NCBI GenBank assembly: GCA_005888675.1
Contig: VBBA01000065.1
Location: forward strand, 1-17,698
From: Candidatus Bathyarchaeota archaeon
GTDB taxonomy: Archaea > Thermoproteota > Bathyarchaeia > 40CM-2-53-6
Direction of reading: 5' to 3'
DNA: 17,698 nt
Position numbers and translations under genes: made by a program. The stretch's first letter is position 1. Each line of letters begins with the position of its first letter. Below are positions 5,559-12,631 of this stretch, piece by piece. Under the pieces are notes generated by a model. The model did no database searches, was not told the origin of the DNA, and saw only the letters and a program-made list of their open reading frames with translations.

Positions 5559-8378
5559 TTAGCAGCTTTGCCCGAAGCTTCCCGCGACTAGGACGAGGTC
5601 GATGATGTTGATGGTATTGTCATTGTTGAGATCCGCGTTGGCCTTGTATGCTGCGCCGCCGATGCTTGAGCCGAAGGCTGCTCCGACAGTTGATAGATCT
5701 ATAATGTCGACTTTGCAGTCTCCGCTGACGTCGCCCTTGAACTTTTGCAGGAAGTTGATTGGGTAGGATCCGACATTGTTGGTAATGACGAACTCTCCAA
5801 CGACCGGGGCGGCGGCTCCGAAGATTGTGTAGTACCCTCTCGGCAGGCTGCCAGGATCCCAAGCTAGGCTTACCACCTGTTGTGCTGCTGGGGCTAGCGT
5901 CACTGTTGTCTGGGCGACGAGTATGCCTGGCGATGGAGTTGTACCGAACGCGACAACATCAGCTGTGTCGTACAGTCCGTCTCCGTCTGGATTATACACG
6001 ACTGCGTCGCCTGCTGTGCAGTTGACCCCTGAGAGTGTCGAGCAAGCCCAGACTCCCTTGTAGTTCGAGTCCACGAAGACTAGGTTGAAGTCAAGTGAAA
6101 TAAGAGTGCCGAGGGCTGGAGGAGTACCCGATCCGATGACTGTGTCACCGGCTGAGTAGGTGCCGGAATTATCATTGTCGTAGAATAACATCTCGCCGGG
6201 GTCCCATATGCCGTTGCCGTTGGCGTCTCTGAACTTGATCTTCCCATCATTCTTCAGCACGGTCCTGGCTGTGGCGTTGACGGTGTAAGTATCCGAAACC
6301 GTGCCTCCATTGGTGACCGTGACGTTGACTCTCAACTGTGCGGCCCCTGTCAGAGATACTCCATTGTAGGCGAAGCCCCTGTTGCCCTCTACCACGGTGC
6401 TGACTTGTCCGTCGTGGGTCTTGTTCAACGTCACAGTGATTGTGAGCCCAACATCGTAGAGGCTGTTGTTGTTCGCGTCGTAAGCGGTGGAGCTGTTGAG
6501 CCAGTAACCGAGTCTTGTGGGATCGTAGAATCTGATCAGAGGGTCGGTTTTCAAAGCGGCGAGATTGGCTGGAGAACCGGAGACGATAATGTCTAACGTG
6601 TTACCGTAAAGGTTGGTGTCTCCTGTGTCGAATAGGTTGTTCGCGTTTGCATCATAAACAACCGAGTTCAGGCTTGCCCATGCTACTCCCGGACCAAAGA
6701 ACTTGAGATGAGTGTCCACGGCCAAGGCAGTATTGTTCAGGGGCCTGGTTCCATAGAATAGGGTATCATTATTGAACTTCCCGGTGTTGAACTTGTTGTC
6801 ATTGTTGTTGTCGTACACAACGCTTTCTCCTAGGTCCCAATGACCGTTGGCGTTGCCATCGACGAACTTGATCTTTGTATCAGTCTTCAACGTTTGAGTG
6901 GCAGCGTTGAATGTGCCACTATTGTCACCATCGTATACAACAGGTTCTCCCACGTCCCAGTGATTATTCGCGTTCAAATCCACATACTTGAGCTTCGCGT
7001 CATTTACGAGTGGAAAGTCGACTTGTAGCGAGCCTGCAATGACCGTTTCACTCGGCATTGTTACAGCGGATTGCGAGTAGGTACCAGTCGTGGTAATTAG
7101 CACGTGAATATACTTTACACCCAACGTAGTGCTGGTCAAGCTCGAGACGTTCATCAAGGTTGTGAAAGCTGCGGTTGGATAAGTACAACCACTCAGGGCG
7201 CATGGATAGACTCCGGCAGGTGGGCTGAAAGTACATGTGCCCCCGGATAGCACGGTTCCGCAATCACTACTGACACTGAGGGAATCGTTGGCACCGCTCA
7301 GAAGACTTGACGAGATTGTGACGGCAGTCCAGTTACCGGCCTCCTGGTTGAAAGAGGTCCTGCTGGCCGAAATATTGTAGACCGGCGCAGCGGGTGCTTT
7401 GACAATAAGTTTGAGCCAGGCAACCTTGATCAGTATATTGCCCGACACTGTGCTGTTACCTTCTAGGGCTAGGATGTATGTGCCTGGCGGAGTTGTCGTG
7501 GATCCTCCTTGGGGCCCACCGTGAATGGTAACTGTCAGGGATGAGGAGCCAGCGGCAGTTAGCGACGAAGGAGTGAACACCGCGCTTGAACCGATTAGTG
7601 GGAGGCTCCAGGCTTTCAAAACGACGCTCGATGGAAATGTGCCGGATGCCGATAATGTGACGGTCAGCGCAGGGCTAGTACTGTTGGTCTGGAATCGCGA
7701 GACAGGTCGAACAAGAGTGGTGGTTGCGACGCTTACTGCTATATTGTAGTTGGCCGTAGCTGCTGCGTTCGAGTCGATATACCCGTCTATGGGAGTGTAA
7801 GGTACGCTCGCAGGGTTCTGTAAGGTTGAGGAGGATGTGATATGTATACCAGAGACGCTGGTTGCAAGTACTGTCCTGAACCTCACCCTGAACAATATTC
7901 CAGTTCCACTTATCGTGGGGTGTGCAGAGTCTTGGTCAACCAGGCTCAGACGGTAAGAGTTTCCGCCGGTCCCGGTAACATTAGTGTTCCTGAGCACACT
8001 CAGACCGTCCAAGAGGCATCCGGCCGATGCGGGGCAAGATACAAGAGCGGTATTCGAAACCGTACCGAATGCGGAGCCGGCATAAGCTATCTGGCTTGAC
8101 GTGAACGTGAAGTTGATGTCGAATCCTTTCAAAGTCCCTGCATCTGTTACGTTGACATCGAACGTAACTTGTGTGCCTTGGGCTATAGCTGTACCAACAA
8201 GCGCATTTGTTTTGGACCCTTCGTTCCACAGACCAAGAATTCCATAATTGCTAGGAGGGGCAGCATATGCATCAGGGACAAGGGGTGGAGTGTTAGTAAC
8301 AAATCCGGTTAGGACGAGGGCCGTCCCGAGGAATGTGAGAAGAATCAGAAAAGTGGACTTCAGCTTTCGATATAGCAT
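5559..8378 (-). CDS. Secreted 939-residue protein: cohesin-like domain, six Asp/Asn-rich repeats, CARDB-like domains, C-terminal dockerin
   Basis: A signal peptide covers about residues 1-39 (ending AYA). Residues 45-203 form a cohesin-like sandwich (VTFDVNV, GFDINFTF, GILFRVRFRT). Residues 205-455 are further beta-rich repeats with Cys pairs. From 459 to 812 come six copies of a unit with consensus L..D..IKFVD.N.NG.WD.GE.VVYD.N.NG.YD.GDT...G: about 459-497, 498-543, 553-592, 609-644, 708-750 and 759-812. A beta domain interrupts them at about 645-705. A CARDB-like segment (820-878) precedes a dockerin (883-936) with loops Asp883/Ser885/Asp887/Asp891/Asp894 and Asp916/Asn918/Asp920/Asn924/Asp927. 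It probably acts as an extracellular structural or adaptor protein able both to bind and to be bound. ATG 8378 has a Shine-Dalgarno GAGGT six bases upstream and a TATA box. The cohesin-like call is less certain than the dockerin. Confidence 0.85.
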   Translation of the reverse strand: MLYRKLKSTFLILLTFLGTALVLTGFVTNTPPLVPDAYAAPPSNYGILGLWNEGSKTNALVGTAIAQGTQVTFDVNVTDAGTLKGFDINFTFTSSQIAYAGSAFGTVSNTALVSCPASAGCLLDGLSVLRNTNVTGTGGNSYRLSLVDQDSAHPTISGTGILFRVRFRTVLATSVSGIHITSSSTLQNPASVPYTPIDGYIDSNAAATANYNIAVSVATTTLVRPVSRFQTNSTSPALTVTLSASGTFPSSVVLKAWSLPLIGSSAVFTPSSLTAAGSSSLTVTIHGGPQGGSTTTPPGTYILALEGNSTVSGNILIKVAWLKLIVKAPAAPVYNISASRTSFNQEAGNWTAVTISSSLLSGANDSLSVSSDCGTVLSGGTCTFSPPAGVYPCALSGCTYPTAAFTTLMNVSSLTSTTLGVKYIHVLITTTGTYSQSAVTMPSETVIAGSLQVDFPLVNDAKLKYVDLNANNHWDVGEPVVYDGDNSGTFNAATQTLKTDTKIKFVDGNANGHWDLGESVVYDNNNDNKFNTGKFNNDTLFYGTRPLNNTALAVDTHLKFFGPGVAWASLNSVVYDANANNLFDTGDTNLYGNTLDIIVSGSPANLAALKTDPLIRFYDPTRLGYWLNSSTAYDANNNSLYDVGLTITVTLNKTHDGQVSTVVEGNRGFAYNGVSLTGAAQLRVNVTVTNGGTVSDTYTVNATARTVLKNDGKIKFRDANGNGIWDPGEMLFYDNDNSGTYSAGDTVIGSGTPPALGTLISLDFNLVFVDSNYKGVWACSTLSGVNCTAGDAVVYNPDGDGLYDTADVVAFGTTPSPGILVAQTTVTLAPAAQQVVSLAWDPGSLPRGYYTIFGAAAPVVGEFVITNNVGSYPINFLQKFKGDVSGDCKVDIIDLSTVGAAFGSSIGGAAYKANADLNNDNTINIIDLVLVAGSFGQSC
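5571..5732 (-). other. Dockerin domain, two intact calcium loops
   Basis: GDVSGDCKVDIIDLSTVGAA and ADLNNDNTINIIDLVLVAGS are two EF-hand-like loop-helix units in standard dockerin spacing. All side-chain ligand positions hold Asp, Asn or Ser. Each helix ends in a Phe-Gly pair. Dockerins bind cohesins in a calcium-dependent way; candidate cohesins lie in this same protein and in the neighbouring gene products. Confidence 0.85.
5943..7004 (-). repeat. Six-copy Asp/Asn-rich repeat region within the 939-residue protein
   Basis: Each unit is roughly 36-54 residues. A basic or aromatic strand (IKFVD, LKYVD, LVFVD) is followed by an acidic loop ending in W or WD.GE, then the invariant pattern YD or YN with a D/N-rich loop (YDGDNSGTF, YDNNNDNKF, YDANANNLF, YDANNNSLY, YDNDNSGTY, YNPDGDGLY). 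The loops look like calcium-binding sites. The same unit occurs twice in the DppC-type permease encoded at 10774-12624. Confidence 0.75.
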
Positions 8379-8384
8379 CCAGTA

Positions 8385-8389
8385 ACCTC
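8385..8389 (-). promoter_or_regulatory. Ribosome binding site of the 939-residue protein gene
   Basis: GAGGT on the minus strand is separated by six bases (TACTGG) from ATG 8378. This is the clearest Shine-Dalgarno sequence before a start in the window and it fixes this start codon. Confidence 0.6.
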
Positions 8390-8413
8390 TTCGAGGGAAC
8401 GTGCGGTACGATG

Positions 8414-8427
8414 GTTAAAAGCTTTGT
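8414..8427 (-). promoter_or_regulatory. Promoter of the 939-residue protein gene (BRE + TATA)
   Basis: On the minus strand, purine-rich ACAAAG (BRE-like) directly precedes CTTTTAAC (box A-like). The box lies 36-43 bases upstream of the ATG, predicting a short leader of about 10-15 bases that just contains the Shine-Dalgarno sequence. Confidence 0.5.
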
Positions 8428-8589
8428 CGGATTTTTGTCACTCTGCGATTGCTGCGTAAGTTTTTGGATATAGGCAGATTGACGCGGGCTGTCAATGAAA
8501 GTAGGAAGGCGATTGGTAATTTGATTATCTGCTTCATCCGGTTTTTTTGTGCGGGAGCATGGAGACTCGTAACATATCGTAACGTAAGT

Positions 8590-8611
8590 TAACAAAAGAG
8601 AAGGAGGGGGG
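8590..8611 (-). terminator. Pyrimidine-rich terminator-like tract after the secreted cohesin gene
   Basis: On the minus strand, about 23 bases after the stop codon, a CCCCCCTCC block is followed by TTCTCTTTTGTT. T-rich tracts of this kind end archaeal transcripts. Similar C-rich blocks follow two other genes in the window. The gap 8379-8633 otherwise holds the promoter of the next gene and no convincing gene. Confidence 0.4.
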
Positions 8612-8633
8612 ATTTGAGGCTCGTGTGGCTGGT

Positions 8634-9542
8634 CTAAAAGCCCGTGTTTACGACGATTTTGAATGTGCTGGATTGTCCCGGGATTGTCAGGAATGAACCG
8701 TCGCGTAATGCAATGGCTCGTGCCGCTGTTCCGGTCACTATGTAGATGTCGTTTGCGTTAGCCACGGTGAGTACTGCGTCCAATTGGCCTGCTTGTCCGG
8801 CAGAGAGCGCTCCAGGTGCAGAACTGGTTGATCCAGTCACTCCACCGACGCTGTGCCAAGAGAACGTGCCTACTGCTGTGATCGATGAGGTGCCAGTGTT
8901 GGAGACTCTGCAGAAGATTCCGTCGTTGAAGCCTTTTGACAATATGTTGAAACCGCCGTTAACTGCACGGCAGCCAACGTTTCTCAAGCCGATGTTGGCA
9001 GGTGGCATGTACGTGGCCCCGGTGTTGGTACTAGGAATGGTGACAGCATTTCCGTTGTCTAGGACAACGATTTGCGAGGTGACGCTGACGGATGATGGAT
9101 ACTCCGACGCAGTAGCTGCGGTCGTGGATGGGTCGTTGACATTGAAGTTGATGTTTAGCAATGAAGAGCCACTTGCGCTCGGGTTGACACTAGCGCCGCC
9201 GATGATGACCACGGCGTACCTCACTAGGCCGACCGATGGAAAGTTCTCTGAACGTGCAACCAGTACGTTGTTGGTTGCGGGGTCGAAGAGAGTTCCAGTG
9301 AGCGACGCGCCTGTCGAAGTTAAGACGTCCGGGTTGTAGTTGACGCTTACATCGTAGGCGACGAGGTTCGAGGCGCCCGAGATAACGACGTTGGCTACGA
9401 AAGTGCCGCCAATGTCAGCGTTTGGTGACGAGGGAGTGAAAGATACGCTTGCGGGGGATGTCGCGTTTACTGGGATTAGCGGAATCGCAAAGAGGAATGT
9501 AGCTAATAGTATTGTTGCTCTTGTTAGCATTTTGTTTTCCAT
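8634..9542 (-). CDS. Secreted cohesin-domain protein, 302 residues
   Basis: A signal peptide covers about residues 1-27 (ending PVNA). Residues 31-180 are a cohesin-type domain: VSFTPSSPNADIGGTFVANV, AYDVSVNYNPDVL, LFDP (85-88), VLVARSENFP and LLNINFNV. This order matches the cohesins of the edge genes at 2-1429 and 16591-17698. Residues 183-300 are a second beta-sandwich of unknown family, with one Cys pair (191 and 211) and weak resemblance to immunoglobulin-like folds. No membrane anchor or dockerin is seen. I infer a free extracellular cohesin that could bridge dockerin-bearing partners such as the downstream 939-residue protein or the solute-binding proteins. ATG 9542 is supported by a TATA box 34-41 bases upstream; the internal ATG at residue 5 is an alternative. 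Confidence 0.82.
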   Translation of the reverse strand: MENKMLTRATILLATFLFAIPLIPVNATSPASVSFTPSSPNADIGGTFVANVVISGASNLVAYDVSVNYNPDVLTSTGASLTGTLFDPATNNVLVARSENFPSVGLVRYAVVIIGGASVNPSASGSSLLNINFNVNDPSTTAATASEYPSSVSVTSQIVVLDNGNAVTIPSTNTGATYMPPANIGLRNVGCRAVNGGFNILSKGFNDGIFCRVSNTGTSSITAVGTFSWHSVGGVTGSTSSAPGALSAGQAGQLDAVLTVANANDIYIVTGTAARAIALRDGSFLTIPGQSSTFKIVVNTGF

Positions 9543-9575
9543 TTGTAATGCTTCCGAACAGAATTTTGTGGTTCG

Positions 9576-9583
9576 TAATATAA
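9576..9583 (-). promoter_or_regulatory. TATA box of the secreted cohesin gene
   Basis: TTATATTA on the minus strand lies 34-41 bases upstream of ATG 9542. It is the best match to the archaeal box A consensus in the window and predicts a leader of about 10 bases. It implies that this gene can be transcribed apart from the gene at 9677-10669. Confidence 0.5.
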
Positions 9584-9676
9584 GAGTTGCTCAATCAGTA
9601 GGGCCAGGTATACCCGTGGCAATAGCTGGAAAGCCCTTTCAACCCGCGGAACTCTGGATTGCTTCCGTAGAACCGA

Positions 9677-10669
9677 TTATCCCTTTAGCCTTCTTGTCCT
9701 TTGCTCTCGCTGGGACGGTTTGAAATGACGCTGGAGGAAGACTGTGACTGCAAATGTCGCGACTGTCGAGATGACAAGAATGATCATCAGGAAAGTGGAG
9801 AGTGCGGTCACACTCTCGATCATTACGTTATCGCTGGATACTATGGAATTCCAAGGAAGATCCACTGTGGCCGTTATCGTGTAGATGATGTCTTTGGCGA
9901 TATTGGTGTTACCTTCTGGTTCTTTGAACGTTTCTATCTGTGTGAGATTGAATCCCGTCGTCGTCTGATATCTAACCCCGTGTCCTGGATTGGTCGGGTT
10001 TGCGTCCCATGATTGCAAGGGTTTGGCGAGGCTGCTATAGTTGAGCATCAGTAGGTTTTGAATCGTTGGGACAACATTCCCCCTCTGGAGGATCCGTTTG
10101 TTCCAGTACCATTGTCTTGTAACAACGTTCGGTGGTCCGCTTGAAGCGGGAAGCGCTGCGTAAAGAGCGACGCCCTTCTGGAGATAAGAAGGCACTACCG
10201 CGTTGAGGCTCATATTGTTCTGCTTGAAGTCATCACCGATGACAAAAGATCTCCAAGAGAGATCCACCGTGTTGAGGTCACCCTGCTTGGCGAAAACCCC
10301 ACCTACAGTGAAGCTGAGTTTGTAATGGTAGTTTGTTCCGTTTGAGCTAGAGTCGAAGGTCACATCTTTCCCGGAAGCACTTGGACTGAGCTGCCTAAGT
10401 GCAACGTCGAGGTGGTTGGACAAGAGAGAGGAATTATCTCCAGCAAAGTGGAACGCGAAGACCGGAATTGAGTCGAACGATTCGGCAGTGTTGTTTGCCG
10501 AAACATTAGGAACAGCTTGCAGGAGGTCTCCGTTTATGTTGACCTGTGCCGTGTTATCTGTGACTTTGATGTTGTAGTCTGCATGAACCATAGTAGTGAA
10601 GACTAGGACGAGAAGGATGAAGCTAACGATAGTTAGAGTCTGTCTATGTCTTCCGTGTTGTAGAGTCAA
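9677..10669 (-). CDS. Unknown type I membrane protein, 330 residues
   Basis: The N-terminus is basic, followed by a hydrophobic signal sequence at about residues 11-30 (ending MVHA). An extracellular beta-rich domain spans 31-285 with many potential N-glycosylation sites (such as NVS, NNT, NGT and NMS). One transmembrane helix at about 288-313 is followed by a strongly basic cytoplasmic tail with Lys and Arg clusters. I recognise no family and see no Cys or obvious catalytic motif. It is the next gene after the dppC-type permease, 104 bases downstream on the same strand, so it could be an accessory or docking subunit of the transporter. The start is uncertain: TTG 10669 directly follows an in-frame TAG, and no ATG lies ahead of the signal sequence. 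Confidence 0.7.
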   Translation of the reverse strand: MTLQHGRHRQTLTIVSFILLVLVFTTMVHADYNIKVTDNTAQVNINGDLLQAVPNVSANNTAESFDSIPVFAFHFAGDNSSLLSNHLDVALRQLSPSASGKDVTFDSSSNGTNYHYKLSFTVGGVFAKQGDLNTVDLSWRSFVIGDDFKQNNMSLNAVVPSYLQKGVALYAALPASSGPPNVVTRQWYWNKRILQRGNVVPTIQNLLMLNYSSLAKPLQSWDANPTNPGHGVRYQTTTGFNLTQIETFKEPEGNTNIAKDIIYTITATVDLPWNSIVSSDNVMIESVTALSTFLMIILVISTVATFAVTVFLQRHFKPSQREQRTRRLKG

Positions 10670-10773
10670 CTATTGTTCCGTCTGCCTTGGGGAAACTGCC
10701 TATCTCGTGATTTTCTAAGTGTTGCAAGCGCCCTTTCTTTGAATGTGTCCCTTGGTTGCTCGGCATGACGTCT

Positions 10774-12624
10774 CTATATTCTCTGTCTTAGCCTGGGGTT
10801 GAAGAGTGTGTCGAGTGAGAAGCCTATCATCACGAAGGCGACGGAAACCAGGGCGATGGATAGTCCTGGCGGGATGACCCACCACCATATCTTCTGTGAG
10901 CCAGTTGTCTCGACAAGGTTGAGCATTCTTCCCCATGAGAGCACAGAAACGTCGCCCAGTCCTAGGAAGCTGAGTGCCGCTTCGGCTAAAATCGCGCCTG
11001 GGACTGCCAATGCTAGGTTGACGTAGATGAGCCCGACTATGTTCGGCAGTATGTGTCGAATCGTAATGTGCCCTGAACCAGCGCCAGCCGCCTTCGCCGC
11101 CTCGACGAACGGTCTCTCTTTCAGCGAAAGTACTTGTGACCTGACGACTCTTGCGAAACCCATCCAACCCAAGAACCCAATGACCAGTATAAGTGCAAGA
11201 GTTCTGCCGGATCCGAACGCGCCTCCTAGAACCGTCACGAGCACGATGAGCAGCGGAAGTCCGGGTATGACCAAGAGCATATCTGTGAATCTCATCAGGA
11301 CCTCATCAACCACTTTGCCAAGGTAACCTGCGACCAGACCAACGACCAATCCCAAAAGTATGCCGATGAAAGCGGACAGGAGTCCTACCATCAGAGATAT
11401 TCTCGCTCCATAGATCAACTGGCTCCAAACATCGGCCCCTTGGTAGTCAGTTCCAAGTAGACCGAAGGATGTGCCGTAGATCTTGAGGTTCATATTGTCC
11501 AAGTAGACGTTGACTGGTGTGGCGGAGCTGAGGGCGCTGTTGATCGTGACGCGAACGCCGAAAGTGTACTGGTCTTTGGATCCGAAGATCAGTTGTGCAG
11601 GGTTCAACCCTCGTTTTTGGACGACCTGTTGCAGGGTTCCACTGTTCGAGTCGAGCGATCTTGGCGACTGCCATCCTGGGGTTGTGAACGGGTAGGAGGA
11701 CCAGCTAAGATTATTATTACCTGTCGATTGCCCAGCGACTAGAGTATCGGCCGCGTCGAAAAATCCACTGCCGTTACTGTCGTACACGACGGAATCAACC
11801 GCGGTCCAATTTCCAGATTTTGACGTGTCGATATATTTTAGGTTCGGGTCCGTTGAGAGTGTGGCTCCCTTCTGGGGGAGGCTGCCAACAATTGCAGTTT
11901 CGCCCGTATCGTACTTTCCGTTACCATTACTGTCATAGATTACCGGCTCTCCCGGCACCCAAGTTGCGTTTGTGCCCGTTCGATAGTATGTAATCAGCGG
12001 GTCCTTGCTGAGGAGGCTTCCGAAAGCTGGTCTGACTATTGTGGAGGTCGGGTCTGTGAGGTTCCACTTTGCATATCCACCAGAAATCCTTTCGACAAAC
12101 AAGGTTGCCGAGACGGGGAGTTCCGGCGACCCGGCCGGGGCGTTAACTGCAAGGGAAGCGATAAGCCTGGCAGGCGGACCAGGGTAGGGCCAGTCGAACG
12201 TGGTCTTGAAGGTAGCAGTGTAATTTCCAGGCCCTGCTATCCGATCGAGTGTAACTCTTACGCTGCCTCCTCCCTGGACGTAGGAGAAGCTCGGATCGTA
12301 AGAGGCAGTGACCCGCGGGTCGGAAGCTGCGAAGCTCCAACTTGTGCCGGACTGGAGGGGGTCCGAGAAGAATCCGGGCGACTGCTGAAGGAAAACATTC
12401 TGGCTGAGTGCCGATCCCTCGCTCAAGTATCGGTACCAGCTAGGGGGGGCATAGGCACCCGCCACGATGCTGGTTTCCGGGTCGTAGGGGGTGATTACGT
12501 TCGCGCCAACCGCAAGGAAGGTGTAGACTATGAGGATTATGAGTCCCGCGATCGCCATTTTCGAGCCGAAGAGCGTTCTGAGGAAACCGCTCATCCTGTG
12601 GAGAGTAAAGCGCCAGTCTGTCAC
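10774..12624 (-). CDS. dppC: DppC-type ABC permease with about 335-residue extracytoplasmic insertion
   Basis: This is the second membrane subunit of a dipeptide/oligopeptide-type ABC importer. Helix 1 is at about residues 22-45, ending in TPYDPE, where family members normally run within a few dozen residues into an LGTD segment. Here LLGTDYQGADVWSQLIYGAR begins only at 389. The remaining five helices follow at about 409-433, 446-468, 475-495, 528-552 and 583-603. The EAA loop that contacts the ATPase is intact (EAAKAAGAGSGHITIRHILP, 508-527). Total length is 616 residues against roughly 300 in the family. The insertion (51-387) is beta-rich and holds two Asp/Asn-rich repeats (204-247 and 256-298) like those in the protein at 5559-8378. 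GTG 12624 starts 7 bases after the dppB-type stop, implying translational coupling. Confidence 0.9.
   Translation of the reverse strand: MTDWRFTLHRMSGFLRTLFGSKMAIAGLIILIVYTFLAVGANVITPYDPETSIVAGAYAPPSWYRYLSEGSALSQNVFLQQSPGFFSDPLQSGTSWSFAASDPRVTASYDPSFSYVQGGGSVRVTLDRIAGPGNYTATFKTTFDWPYPGPPARLIASLAVNAPAGSPELPVSATLFVERISGGYAKWNLTDPTSTIVRPAFGSLLSKDPLITYYRTGTNATWVPGEPVIYDSNGNGKYDTGETAIVGSLPQKGATLSTDPNLKYIDTSKSGNWTAVDSVVYDSNGSGFFDAADTLVAGQSTGNNNLSWSSYPFTTPGWQSPRSLDSNSGTLQQVVQKRGLNPAQLIFGSKDQYTFGVRVTINSALSSATPVNVYLDNMNLKIYGTSFGLLGTDYQGADVWSQLIYGARISLMVGLLSAFIGILLGLVVGLVAGYLGKVVDEVLMRFTDMLLVIPGLPLLIVLVTVLGGAFGSGRTLALILVIGFLGWMGFARVVRSQVLSLKERPFVEAAKAAGAGSGHITIRHILPNIVGLIYVNLALAVPGAILAEAALSFLGLGDVSVLSWGRMLNLVETTGSQKIWWWVIPPGLSIALVSVAFVMIGFSLDTLFNPRLRQRI
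11464..12474 (-). other. Extracytoplasmic insertion domain in the DppC-type permease
   Basis: The stretch between helix 1 and the conserved LGTD motif encodes about 337 residues. It has a beta-sandwich-like first part (about 95-200), two repeats sharing DP..IKY.D/..GNW.../VVYDSNG.G.FD.. patterns, and a final beta segment (about 305-385). Topology places it outside the cell. Confidence 0.8.
11731..12015 (-). repeat. Two Asp/Asn-rich repeats in the permease loop
   Basis: Residues 204-247 (VPGEPVIYDSNGNGKYDTGE) and 256-298 (VDSVVYDSNGSGFFDAADT) repeat the same unit, each led by a D-P strand (KDPLITYY and TDPNLKYID). They match the six-copy repeat of the 939-residue secreted protein in motif order and spacing. 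Confidence 0.8.
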
Positions 12625-12631
12625 TAAATTC

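Noticed and set aside
8293..8595. Minus-strand 100-codon open frame spanning the upstream region and first codons of the 939-residue gene
   Set aside because: It overlaps the signal peptide region of a well-supported gene in another frame, crosses its promoter, and its product is of low complexity with no membrane, secretion or domain pattern.
8746..9339. Plus-strand 197-codon frame inside the secreted cohesin gene
   Set aside because: It is antisense to a cohesin domain with signal peptide. The composition (Val, Pro, Thr rich) is what the complement of that domain would give.
10715..11167. Minus-strand 150-codon frame inside the DppC-type permease gene
   Set aside because: It is an out-of-frame shadow of the conserved EAA-loop region with no family features.
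11464..12474. Possibility that the permease insert is a separate gene or a frameshift fusion
   Set aside because: The reading frame is continuous with helix 1 and with the LGTD core, no internal start with a ribosome site is evident, and both flanks are standard permease sequence. I treat it as a true insertion.
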